A stretch of DNA of 64,000 nucleotides, taken from the NCBI GenBank assembly GCA_963765285.1, contig CAVXVR010000009.1, forward strand, positions 186,001 through 250,000, written 5' to 3'. Shown here piece after piece: positions 17,362-25,175 of the stretch (positions are counted from its first letter, which is position 1; each line of letters opens with the position of its first letter). Below the pieces are notes generated by a model. That model was not told the DNA's origin and searched no databases. It saw only the letters and a list, made by a program, of their open reading frames with translations. This DNA comes from CAVWZH01 sp963765285 (GTDB lineage Bacteria > Acidobacteriota > Terriglobia > Terriglobales > Acidobacteriaceae). A program made the position numbers and the translations under genes.

Positions 17362-18122
17362 GCGCGGCGGAGATCGCGGTGCGCCCGTGTCGCGGCCTTG
17401 ATGAACTGCGGGCCTGTGTGGCGCTGCAAAAGGAAGTCTGGAATTTCAGCGATGCGGAACTGGTTCCGCTCCGCATGTTTGTGGTTGCAGAGAAAATCGG
17501 CGGCCAGGCGATTGGCGCGTTCCAGGGCAGGGAACTGGTGGGATTCGCGCTGGCTTTTCCGGGAGTGCGGGGCGGCCGTGCTTATCTGCACTCGCAGATG
17601 TTGGCCGTGCGTGAGCAATATCGCAACTCTGGCCTCGGAAGGCGTCTCAAACTTTGCCAGCGGGTTGACGCGCTGGCCCGCGGCATCGAACTCATGGAAT
17701 GGACCTTCGATCCATTGGAGATCAAGAACTCCTATCTGAACATTGAGCGGCTGGGCGCGATCGCGCGGCGTTACAGCCGCAATCAGTATGGAATAACCTC
17801 GACTCCCTTGCAGGGTGGCTTGCCCACAGACCGACTGGTGGCGGAATGGTGGCTTAAGTCCCGGCGGGTGGAGACGCTGCTCGAAACCGGCGTCCGGCCG
17901 CAGTTCGGAGTCGTCAAGACCATTTCGGTTCCTGCGTCGGTTCACAAATGGAAGGCTTCCGATTCCACGCGAAGTCTGGCAAAGCAGATTCAGGAGGAGA
18001 ATCGCGAGGACTTCCTGCAGGCGTTCGCCGACGGTCTCGCGGTGCTGGGATACGAACGGGATTCCGAAGGCAATGGCAAGTTTCTGCTGGGGGTGTGGGA
18101 CGAAGAGGGGAAGTGCTTATGA
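17358..18122 (+). CDS. GNAT-type acetyltransferase (COG3375 family)
   Basis: A predicted 254-residue protein. The acetyl-CoA-binding region reads YRNSGLGRRLKLCQRVDAL (about residue 90-110), and EWTFDPLEIKNSYLNIERLG is characteristic of this GNAT subfamily. The substrate is unknown. In several genomes this family lies beside MenC-type enolase-superfamily genes, as here. The GTG at 17358 overlaps the mazG stop by four bases; an ATG at 17322 inside mazG is an alternative. The next gene overlaps its stop (ATGA). Confidence 0.8.
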   Translation: MSAAEIAVRPCRGLDELRACVALQKEVWNFSDAELVPLRMFVVAEKIGGQAIGAFQGRELVGFALAFPGVRGGRAYLHSQMLAVREQYRNSGLGRRLKLCQRVDALARGIELMEWTFDPLEIKNSYLNIERLGAIARRYSRNQYGITSTPLQGGLPTDRLVAEWWLKSRRVETLLETGVRPQFGVVKTISVPASVHKWKASDSTRSLAKQIQEENREDFLQAFADGLAVLGYERDSEGNGKFLLGVWDEEGKCL

Positions 18123-18656
18123 AGTTAAGGGAGCATATCGAAGACGGCCTGAAACCTCTCTTAGGAAAGCGGCTCTGGTGTTCGCGCCGGGCGGCGGACA
18201 TGGAGATGTTTCATTTTGGAGAGCGCGTGCCCACCACCGACAGTCGTGGCAAGCGGGCCGAGGTCGGTGAGTACTCTTTGCACGTACAGTGCGCTTGGAG
18301 AATTGTCGGCCCCGGGGGCATCGTCGTAGGTTCTCGCGACGTCTACGAACCGCCCGACGGTTTAACCGAGGCGCCCAGTCCGGAATTCGACTGGGAAAAG
18401 GGCAATCGCCGCGACGAGCGCATGCAGCATTTTCTCGCGATTGAACATCCAGAGGGTTTGCTGGTGGAGGGCATATCCAGCTGACGATGTCGGCGGCTTC
18501 GGATTGGATCTAAACAGTAAGTTCCAGCTTGAAGTCTTTCCGTGCGACTCACTCCCAGATGAGTACTGGCGCTTGCTGAGGCCAAGCGTAGACAAACCCC
18601 ACTTTGTAGTAAAGGGATCCGCGGTCGAGGAACTTGGACGTGAGCATGAAAATTGA
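18119..18656 (+). CDS. Unknown protein between GNAT and MenC genes, frameshifted
   Basis: Two frames join into a protein of about 178 residues. The first frame reads MKLREHIEDGLKPLLGKRLW and ends EGLLVEGISS with a stop at 18484. The second frame continues ADDVGGFGLDLNSKFQLEVFPC to a stop at 18656. One extra C in the CC at 18477-18478 explains the break. I do not recognise a domain. Start and stop overlap both neighbours (ATGA with the GNAT gene, about 11 bases with menC), which argues for translational coupling and a real gene. Confidence 0.65.
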
Positions 18657-19764
18657 AGCCATCACGCTGCGCGAATTGCATATGCCGCTTGTCCACTTTT
18701 TTGAGACGAGCTTTGGCCGCACCTATAGCCGGCGGGTTTTCTTGCTCACTGCACACTGCGAAGGAGTGGACGGCTGGGGTGAGTGCGTTGCGGGGGAAGA
18801 CCCTTTCTACAGCTCCGAATGGATCGAGACAGCCTGGCCCACAATCAAGCACTATTTAGCGCCCGCTGTTTTGGGCAAGACACTCGATTCCGCCCGCGAG
18901 TCTGTACCGCTGCTCGCCCGAGTGCGCGGCCATCGAATGGCAAAGGCGGCCCTCGAAAACGCCCTCTGGGATGCCGAGGCCAGGCAGAAACAGCAACCGC
19001 TCTGGAAATTGCTGGGAGGAACCCGCCGCGAAATTGAGTGTGGCGTCTCCATCGGCATTCAGGATTCCATCGAGCAGCTTCTACAAAAGATCGAAATCGA
19101 GCTAGCCGCGGGCTACCGCCGGATCAAAGTGAAGGTGAAACCTGGCTGGGATGTGAACGTGCTCGAGCGCATCCGCTCCCGCTGGAGCGAGATCGTGCTC
19201 AGTTGCGACGCCAATTCCGCCTACACTCCCGACCAGGTGGAACATCTCCGCAAGTTCGACCAGTTCAACCTGCTGATGATCGAACAACCGTTGTGGAATG
19301 ATGACATCTATTACCACGCCCGCCTGCAACGCGAATTGCGCTCTGCGATTTGCCTGGACGAATCCATCCACCACGCTCGCGATGCGGCAGCGGCGATTGA
19401 AACCGGCGCCTGCCGCATTATCAACATCAAGGTAGGTCGGGTCGGCGGCTTTACCGACGCGCTCAGGGTTCACGAAGTGTGCAAGCAGACGAACATTCCT
19501 GTCTGGTGCGGAGGAATGCTCGAATCGGGCATTGGGCGCTCGCACAACGTTGCCCTTTCAACTCTTGAGAACTTCCGTTTGCCGGGAGATGTTTCTGCGT
19601 CGAAGCGCTACTGGAAAGAAGACATCATCGATCCCGAGGTGGAAGTGAGCCCGCAAGGCATGATTGCAGTGCGTGACGTTCCGGGGACTGGCTACCGCGT
19701 CCGTGAGGATTTGATTGAAAAGCTGACCGTGCGGAAAGAAACGATCCGGACGGTCGGAAATTAG
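18646..19764 (+). CDS. menC: MenC-like o-succinylbenzoate synthase / N-acylamino acid racemase
   Basis: A 372-residue enolase-superfamily enzyme. Catalytic residues are in place: the KVK pair at Lys161 and Lys163, metal ligands Asp188 (CDANSAY), Glu213 (IEQPL) and Asp238 (LDES), and Lys262 (INIKVGRVGG). This set is shared by o-succinylbenzoate synthase of menaquinone synthesis and N-acylamino acid racemase; the sequence alone does not decide between them. The other men genes are not in the window. The ATG at 18646 is chosen; an in-frame TTG lies 12 bases upstream. Confidence 0.82.
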   Translation: MKIEAITLRELHMPLVHFFETSFGRTYSRRVFLLTAHCEGVDGWGECVAGEDPFYSSEWIETAWPTIKHYLAPAVLGKTLDSARESVPLLARVRGHRMAKAALENALWDAEARQKQQPLWKLLGGTRREIECGVSIGIQDSIEQLLQKIEIELAAGYRRIKVKVKPGWDVNVLERIRSRWSEIVLSCDANSAYTPDQVEHLRKFDQFNLLMIEQPLWNDDIYYHARLQRELRSAICLDESIHHARDAAAAIETGACRIINIKVGRVGGFTDALRVHEVCKQTNIPVWCGGMLESGIGRSHNVALSTLENFRLPGDVSASKRYWKEDIIDPEVEVSPQGMIAVRDVPGTGYRVREDLIEKLTVRKETIRTVGN

Positions 19765-19790
19765 CCAGCTTCGCCAACTGAATCATATAT

Positions 19791-19896
19791 TCTTGTCATT
19801 CCGAGCGCCGGTTTTTGGCGTGAGGAATCTGCTTTTCACTGCGCCAGCGACAACAGATTTCTCCTCTTCGCTGCGCTCATCGTCGGAATGACAAGA
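19791..19896. repeat. Inverted-repeat element with 14-base perfect ends
   Basis: TCTTGTCATTCCGA (19791-19804) and TCGGAATGACAAGA (19883-19896) are exact reverse complements enclosing 78 bases. The element lies just after menC, between convergent genes. The motif TCGGAATGACA recurs at about 57709, inside another repeat, so this is an interspersed family. No coding sequence is inside. It could be a MITE-like element or a bidirectional transcript end. Confidence 0.6.
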
Positions 19897-19908
19897 TTAT
19901 AGTTTCGA

Positions 19909-20811
19909 TCACTGCTTCCCGGCTTGCTGTGAGCCCTCGGCCACCGCGGCTCCTTCTTTCTCCAACAGGTCCACTCCCTGGGCAAACGTAAGGTCGGACG
20001 GCACGGCGCGAAAGTTGCTGAACAGTTCCGTCGACTGGATATTGATCGTCTTGAAGAACAGCACCTTGCCCGTGAACTTCAAACCCATTCGCGCAATTTC
20101 CCAATGGTTGTTGCCCACGTCCGCCTGCTCCACCAGGAAGTGTCCACCCCGGTCGAGGTGGCCTAAAATTCCCCAGCCAAAGCTGACGTCCTTGGCGAGC
20201 GTTCCGTCAATCTGCGCGATGCGCTGCTTCTGGCTGTCGATCAACAGCGTCCCATGCATTGCAGTAAGCACCTGCTCAACCCGGGTAGGGGGATCATAGC
20301 TCGGGTTGGGGTGGAACTTAACCCGCACCAGTTCATCTCCTGGGCATCCCACGCCCGCTCTGCCGGTTTCCGTTCCGTCGTACTCATAGATAAATGCGTC
20401 CGGCAGGGCCTTGATGATGCGAGACATGTGTTCAGCCGTTTCTTGCTCCTGTTTTTGTTTGCGGCGCAATTCCGCGGGATCTTGCACAAAACGCCGCACC
20501 CGGTTCAGTTCTGCCTGCCGTTGCTCTGGATTCAAAGGCCGGTCGTTGTCAGCGACGACCATTCCTGCCATGGCCTCACGCGTCTCCACCAATAGTTTGG
20601 TTTGCGAACCGTTGGGAGTCTCCTTCCGGTCGCGAAACATGTACTTTGCGCTATCCGCGTTGGCCCGGATCTCGTTATGGACCGTGCGCCGCACCAGGTC
20701 GGCGGGCGGAATGGCAGGATATTCCGCCAGGCATGGCGCGCCAGAGGCCAGTATGATGGCGACCAGCATCAGCCAGCTACCGGTGGAGATTCTTAGACGC
20801 GAAAGCCTCAA
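19909..20811 (-). CDS. Secreted protein of unknown function
   Basis: A protein of about 300 residues with an N-terminal signal peptide (WLMLVAIILASGAPCLAE). The mature part is charged and contains no domain I can name; an RRFVQDPAELRRKQKQEQETAEHM segment is likely helical. The TTG start at 20811 is chosen because AAGGGGG precedes it by about five bases; a TTG 15 bases upstream is possible. Similar proteins are common in acidobacterial genomes to my knowledge, always uncharacterised. It stands alone between an inverted-repeat element and a divergent bactofilin gene. Confidence 0.6.
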   Translation of the reverse strand: MRLSRLRISTGSWLMLVAIILASGAPCLAEYPAIPPADLVRRTVHNEIRANADSAKYMFRDRKETPNGSQTKLLVETREAMAGMVVADNDRPLNPEQRQAELNRVRRFVQDPAELRRKQKQEQETAEHMSRIIKALPDAFIYEYDGTETGRAGVGCPGDELVRVKFHPNPSYDPPTRVEQVLTAMHGTLLIDSQKQRIAQIDGTLAKDVSFGWGILGHLDRGGHFLVEQADVGNNHWEIARMGLKFTGKVLFFKTINIQSTELFSNFRAVPSDLTFAQGVDLLEKEGAAVAEGSQQAGKQ

Positions 20812-21042
20812 GCAGCCCCCTTTCAAGCATAGCTTAGACGAAATCGAACGGAATGCCGTTGTCTAGGTTTGCCCGCACCTGTCCCCCTGGGATATAGTTC
20901 CCTGAGTCTCGAGTTCCGGCAGGTTTTTCGGTATTACCGTTGACCCTGTGTTCTGACCACCCGGCAGTTGCCGGACAACCACAACTTTAACTCTATTTTC
21001 CGCCCGCCATTCGCGCGGAAATGCGCCCAGGAGAGCGAAGTC

Positions 21043-21453
21043 ATGGACACGCCCAAGACGGCGGAGTTTGCGCATATCGGCAAGTCAGTAATCATCAAGG
21101 GGCAGCTTTCGGGCAGCGAAGATCTCTACGTTGACGGCCAGGTGGAAGGCAGCATAGAACTCAAGGAACACAGCCTGATCATCGGCGCCAGCGGGCACGT
21201 GCAGGCTGATATTAATGCCAAGAGCGTGGTGATTCAGGGCAAACTGGAGGGCAACGTTCAGGCGTCCGAGCGCGCCGAGTTGAAAAAATCGGCGGTAGCC
21301 GTTGGAGATATCCTGACCCAGCGCATCTCCGTGGAAGAAGGCGCTTTCTTCAAAGGGAAGATAGAAATTCAGCGGGAATCGGCCAAAGCCTCCTCGGCCG
21401 GCACTTCGGGGAGCGGGAGCGCATCTCCGACAGGGAAACCCGCCGGTAACTGA
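21043..21453 (+). CDS. Bactofilin
   Basis: A 136-residue cytoskeletal protein (PF04519). The beta-helix repeats are visible: HIGKSVIIKGQLSGSEDLYVDGQVEGSI, then EHSLIIGASGHVQADINAKSVVIQGKLEGNVQASERAEL, then DILTQRISVEEGAFFKGKIE. The N- and C-terminal tails are disordered, the latter Ser/Gly/Pro-rich. Bactofilins polymerise without nucleotide and help in cell shape and peptidoglycan control. The ATG at 21043 follows AGGAG at the normal distance. Confidence 0.93.
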   Translation: MDTPKTAEFAHIGKSVIIKGQLSGSEDLYVDGQVEGSIELKEHSLIIGASGHVQADINAKSVVIQGKLEGNVQASERAELKKSAVAVGDILTQRISVEEGAFFKGKIEIQRESAKASSAGTSGSGSASPTGKPAGN

Positions 21454-21530
21454 AAATCGAAGATTTGGCCCGGTTTTATGGGTGCCCCGCGCTATATTGG
21501 AACCCAGAACCGGAAGCCCACTAGTTTTTC

Positions 21531-22256
21531 ATGGCATCCGTCACTCATAGCTTCATGAAACTGTTTCGGGGGTCATCGGATAGCGCCGGCCAGGTTCCGG
21601 GCGGGGCGCAAACGGCCAAGCGGCTCACGCGCCGGTCGAGCGGTCTGGCAGAACTAGCCAAGGCGCTCGATTCGGACGAGACCCTCTGTGTTCTCGATCT
21701 CGGCTACACCTCTCCCTCCAACATCCGTTACTTCACCGAACAAGGGCACAAGATCTATAGCGAAGACCTGCTGCTGGCTTCCACGGAGCCGGGGCTAATG
21801 ACCAAAGATGAAGGTGGAACCGCGGTTCTGGACAGCAAGAAGTTTCTGGCCGAGAACCTGGCATATCCCGCGGGGCAATTCGATCTGGTGTTGTGCTGGA
21901 ACCTGGCGGACTACCTGGATGAAAGCCTGGTAAAGCCGGTGGTTGCCCGTTTCTGGTCGTTGCTGAAACCCGGCGGCATGCTGCTAGCTTTTTTTCATAC
22001 CCGCGAAGCCGGGCCGGATGCTCCCTGCTACCGTTATCACATCGTGGGGACCGACACACTCGAAATGCAGCACATCGAGCCGCGCCGGGAATTACGCAAG
22101 GGACCAGGCGGCGTGGCGCACCCCGCAGCAGGCGAGGGATTCCATCTGCAACGCGTCTTCAACAACCGGCACGTCGAGAACCTCTTCCGCGATTTTGCCT
22201 CCATCAAGTTCTTTCTTGCCCGCGACAATGTGAGGGAAGTGCTGGTGGTCAGATAG
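21531..22256 (+). CDS. Class I SAM-dependent methyltransferase-like protein
   Basis: A 241-residue protein with a Rossmann methyltransferase fold. Motif I is TLCVLDLGYTSPSNIRYF (about residue 50), where the usual glycine-rich DxGxGxG is poorly kept, and the second strand is KIYSEDLLL. The motif IV/V region is FDLVLCWNLADYLDE followed by LLKPGGMLLAFFHT. The weak motif I suggests loss or change of SAM binding. The substrate is unknown. It follows the bactofilin gene by 77 bases on the same strand. Confidence 0.75.
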   Translation: MASVTHSFMKLFRGSSDSAGQVPGGAQTAKRLTRRSSGLAELAKALDSDETLCVLDLGYTSPSNIRYFTEQGHKIYSEDLLLASTEPGLMTKDEGGTAVLDSKKFLAENLAYPAGQFDLVLCWNLADYLDESLVKPVVARFWSLLKPGGMLLAFFHTREAGPDAPCYRYHIVGTDTLEMQHIEPRRELRKGPGGVAHPAAGEGFHLQRVFNNRHVENLFRDFASIKFFLARDNVREVLVVR

Positions 22257-22341
22257 CGCCGCCGCGAACCCTGCAACAAGACCCGACCAAAACTGAGTCT
22301 TCCTACAGCCTGCCTCGCGAAAAATCTCGCTGGTGGCACGA

Positions 22342-22371
22342 TTGGACGTCCGACAGCGTCAGGTGTACATT
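22342..22371 (+). promoter_or_regulatory. Possible sigma-70 promoter
   Basis: TTGGAC (22342-22347) and TACATT (22366-22371) are 18 bases apart. The gene at 22430 starts about 50 bases downstream, with GGAGGACAC as a ribosome site. There is no further support. Confidence 0.35.
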
Positions 22372-22429
22372 GGCCGTCGCCACAAGGCTCTGGGGAAAAC
22401 CGCTCTTGCGAGTTCATGGAGGACACGCG

Positions 22430-23221
22430 ATGAAGAAACTATTCTGGTTTGCTCTGCCGCTCGCGTTGTTGGTTTCCCTGCCAGCAATCGCACAGAATGT
22501 CTTCGACGGCACATGGAAGTTCAATCTCAACGATGCCCAATTCCCTAAGAAACCCGATGTTTTTCTGCTGCAAAACGGCATGTATCAATGCCAGACCTGC
22601 GTGCCCGCAATTGGCGTAAAGGCGGACGGCCAGGATCAGCCGGTTAGCGGACATCCCTACTACGATAGTGTCAATATCAAAGTCGTGGATGATCGAACCA
22701 TCGAAGAAGTGGATAAGAAAAACGGAAAGACTGTCGCTACCTCCAAAACCGTAGTGTCCGCCGACGGGAAGACAGCGACATTCGAGTTCAGCGACAGCAG
22801 CAACACTAACGCCGCCCCGGTGACCGGGAGCGGAACCATCACACAAGTAGCCAAGGGCCCGGCGGGATCGCATGCGGTTTCCGGTTCCTGGGTGACTTCG
22901 AAGCTGAACACTCTTTCCGATAACGGGTTGATGGTCACATTCAAGGTGGAAGCCGGCAGCCTGAGCATGACCAGTCTGACCGGGCAATCTTATGTTGCCA
23001 AGTTGGACGGCACGGAGGCACCGTACAAAGGCGATCCGGGGATCACGAGTGTCTCGGTAAAAAGCCTGGGCAAGAACACGATCGAGGAGACCGACAAGCG
23101 CGATGGCAAAGTAATCAGCGTCGCGCGCATGACAGCGGCTGCGGACGGTAAAACCATGACTCTCAAAGTCGAGGATAAGCTGCGCGGAACCAGCAGCCAG
23201 TTTACTGCCGCGAAACAGTAG
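22430..23221 (+). CDS. Secreted two-repeat protein of unknown function
   Basis: A 263-residue exported protein (signal peptide LFWFALPLALLVSLPAIAQ). The mature chain has two related halves, residues about 20-130 and 150-263. Each has a GTWKFNLN- or GSWVTSKLN-like start, a D-x-(S/V)-x-V-K-V strand, then IEEVDKKNGK or IEETDKRDGK and an A-DGKT-T/M-x-L/F element. This looks like a duplicated beta domain. No enzymatic motif is visible. A strong GGAGGAC site precedes the ATG. Confidence 0.65.
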   Translation: MKKLFWFALPLALLVSLPAIAQNVFDGTWKFNLNDAQFPKKPDVFLLQNGMYQCQTCVPAIGVKADGQDQPVSGHPYYDSVNIKVVDDRTIEEVDKKNGKTVATSKTVVSADGKTATFEFSDSSNTNAAPVTGSGTITQVAKGPAGSHAVSGSWVTSKLNTLSDNGLMVTFKVEAGSLSMTSLTGQSYVAKLDGTEAPYKGDPGITSVSVKSLGKNTIEETDKRDGKVISVARMTAAADGKTMTLKVEDKLRGTSSQFTAAKQ

Positions 23222-23299
23222 GCTGGCACGTTGCGGCTTGGCCGGAATGTCTTGCCGCGGCACGACCAGGCCGGTGGGTAGGTTCCCCGGTCGCGATGT

Positions 23300-24394
23300 T
23301 TATCTCGTGCCGCGAACCAACTGCCGCGCGAGAGCAGGACTTTTTTCCAGAACTGACAACACCGGCCGCCGGACCAGGCGCGGCAAACGGAGCGCCTGCC
23401 GGATCCATGAGGAATTCCGAAATACCGGCAGTAGCGATTCCTCGTAGACTTTGCAATATTCGGTCACTGCTTGGTCCAGAGATGCCGCGCCCGCAAAGTA
23501 TGGGGCTAGGCTACGGGCCGCGAGCCGGCCGCCGCGGAGGGCCAGCGAGATGCCGTCTCCTATAAACGGATCAACGAATCCGGCCGCATCACCAACCATC
23601 AGAATAGTGTCTTTCACCGGTTCGGGGCGCTGAAAAATCAGCGGAGAGGTGCTCACGGGATCGTTCAGTTGCTGCCAATGGGCGGTTCGCTCTTGCAGCC
23701 CGGGGTGCAATGCGAACACCTCGGGCAGCGTGGAGGCCGCGTCGGCCCGCACCATGGCACAGGCATTCAAACGCCCGCGGCCCGACCCCTCATTGCACAG
23801 GCTGACGGGCTGAACTCCGCAATAGCCTCCCTCAAAAAAATACAAGTCCACTGACGCTTGCGGTGAGGACTCGGAAAAATGGGCTTTGAGGCCGAGCCAC
23901 TTCTCTCGCCCTGTTCCATTCCTGGAAGATGTGTTCAGGTTTGACCAGCGACCCGAGGCGTTGATCAGGGCCCGCCCCTCGAACACCCCCGCCGAAGCAG
24001 TCAATTGAAACGGGCCCTTGCCCGCGATGCTCTGCGCTGTTACCGCTTGTCGCGCATCCACGCCCGCGCTCTGCGCAGACGACCACAGCGCCGCGTCGAG
24101 GTCAAAACGCGCGATGCTGGCCGCCGGCGGATCGACCTTTGCCCCCAGTACCCTCCCGTCGAGAAAAACTCGAGCTTCAGAAATTGAAACCGCCTCGTCC
24201 AATAACCGCCGGGAACCTGAATCCAGTAGCTTAGCGAGCACGCCCAGCGACTCCGCGGATACGAATTCTCCGCAAACCTTCTGCCGGGGAAACCTTCCGC
24301 GCTCGAGGAGCAAGACCCGTGCTCCGCTTCGTGCGGCATGAATCGCTGCAGACGCTCCCGCGGGGCCTCCGCCAATGACTATCACGTCATACAT
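23300..24394 (-). CDS. FAD-dependent oxidoreductase (geranylgeranyl reductase-like)
   Basis: A 364-residue flavoprotein of the PHBH fold. The FAD-binding DVIVIGGGPAGASAAIHAAR opens the protein, RFPRQKVCGEFVS follows, and MVGDAAGFVDPFIGDGISLALRGG is the second nucleotide-binding site. Enzymes of this type reduce or hydroxylate isoprenoids, quinones or polyketides; the substrate here is unknown. Its start overlaps the stop of the methyltransferase gene by eight bases. It is the last gene of the operon ABC exporter, methyltransferase, flavoprotein. Confidence 0.85.
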   Translation of the reverse strand: MYDVIVIGGGPAGASAAIHAARSGARVLLLERGRFPRQKVCGEFVSAESLGVLAKLLDSGSRRLLDEAVSISEARVFLDGRVLGAKVDPPAASIARFDLDAALWSSAQSAGVDARQAVTAQSIAGKGPFQLTASAGVFEGRALINASGRWSNLNTSSRNGTGREKWLGLKAHFSESSPQASVDLYFFEGGYCGVQPVSLCNEGSGRGRLNACAMVRADAASTLPEVFALHPGLQERTAHWQQLNDPVSTSPLIFQRPEPVKDTILMVGDAAGFVDPFIGDGISLALRGGRLAARSLAPYFAGAASLDQAVTEYCKVYEESLLPVFRNSSWIRQALRLPRLVRRPVLSVLEKSPALARQLVRGTR

Positions 24395-25085
24395 GCACTA
24401 TCCCTCGCGTCCGCGGCGATTCGTTCTTCCACGCAATAACTCCCATGCGAAATAGATAGCGCCGCTGGATCTCTACCCGGCCCGCCCCAGAGTATGCGAG
24501 TAAAGAAGCTATTTCTTCCGGAATGTATGCTTGCCGGACTGAGGCCGGCGCATCGTGATGGGTGATCCGGCTGCGAAACAAAGGCAGTCCGGCGTGCACC
24601 AGGGCGAGGTGGATGGGATGTCGGATCAGGTCGTTGATCAGCACCGCGTGGCGGCAGACCCGCTGCGCTTCGCGAACGAAACCGATCAGCTCTTGAGGAT
24701 TCAGGTGATGCGCAAACAGGGTCGAGCTGACAACATCAAAGCTCGAGTCGCTGAAGGGAAGAGCAAGGGCATCCGCTGCGACTGCCCGTGTCCCGTTTTT
24801 CAGGTGCGATGGCGCCCGGTCAAGAAGCGTTACCTCCAATTCCAATCCAGCATGGCTGAGTTTCTGGCGGCACGCTTCCGGCACATAACTGGAACCGGCG
24901 GCCACTTCCAACAGGGAGAGGGATCGAAGGCCGGCCTGGCCGGCGACCTTCCGCAACATCCGCTCCGTCGTCCCGACGCCGCCGAACCAGCGGTTGATGT
25001 TGCATAAATCCGATAGCGCAGCGTCGACTTCGGCGGGCGTGCCGCAGTCGCTGTCCAGCAGTTCGGGGATGATAGCTCGCTGCAT
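24387..25085 (-). CDS. Class I SAM-dependent methyltransferase
   Basis: A 232-residue methyltransferase: LSLLEVAAGSSYVPEACRQK is motif I, and ALALPFSDSSFDVVSSTLFAHHL is motif IV. Of two in-frame starts I choose the ATG at 25085 because the conserved text (MQRAIIPELLDSD) begins there. The upstream 17 residues in the longer TTG form are cysteine-rich and not family-like. It may methylate an oxygen or carbon of a small product that the downstream flavoprotein modifies. Type III polyketide synthases are frequent neighbours of such pairs; none is present here. Confidence 0.75.
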   Translation of the reverse strand: MQRAIIPELLDSDCGTPAEVDAALSDLCNINRWFGGVGTTERMLRKVAGQAGLRSLSLLEVAAGSSYVPEACRQKLSHAGLELEVTLLDRAPSHLKNGTRAVAADALALPFSDSSFDVVSSTLFAHHLNPQELIGFVREAQRVCRHAVLINDLIRHPIHLALVHAGLPLFRSRITHHDAPASVRQAYIPEEIASLLAYSGAGRVEIQRRYLFRMGVIAWKNESPRTRGIVHV

Positions 25086-25175
25086 GTGACAATTTAAACA
25101 CGGGAAAAGATGCTTGACCTGCGGCGCTGTTGTCAAATTTCTTTGACAATTGCCGGATCAAAACGCGACAGTCGG

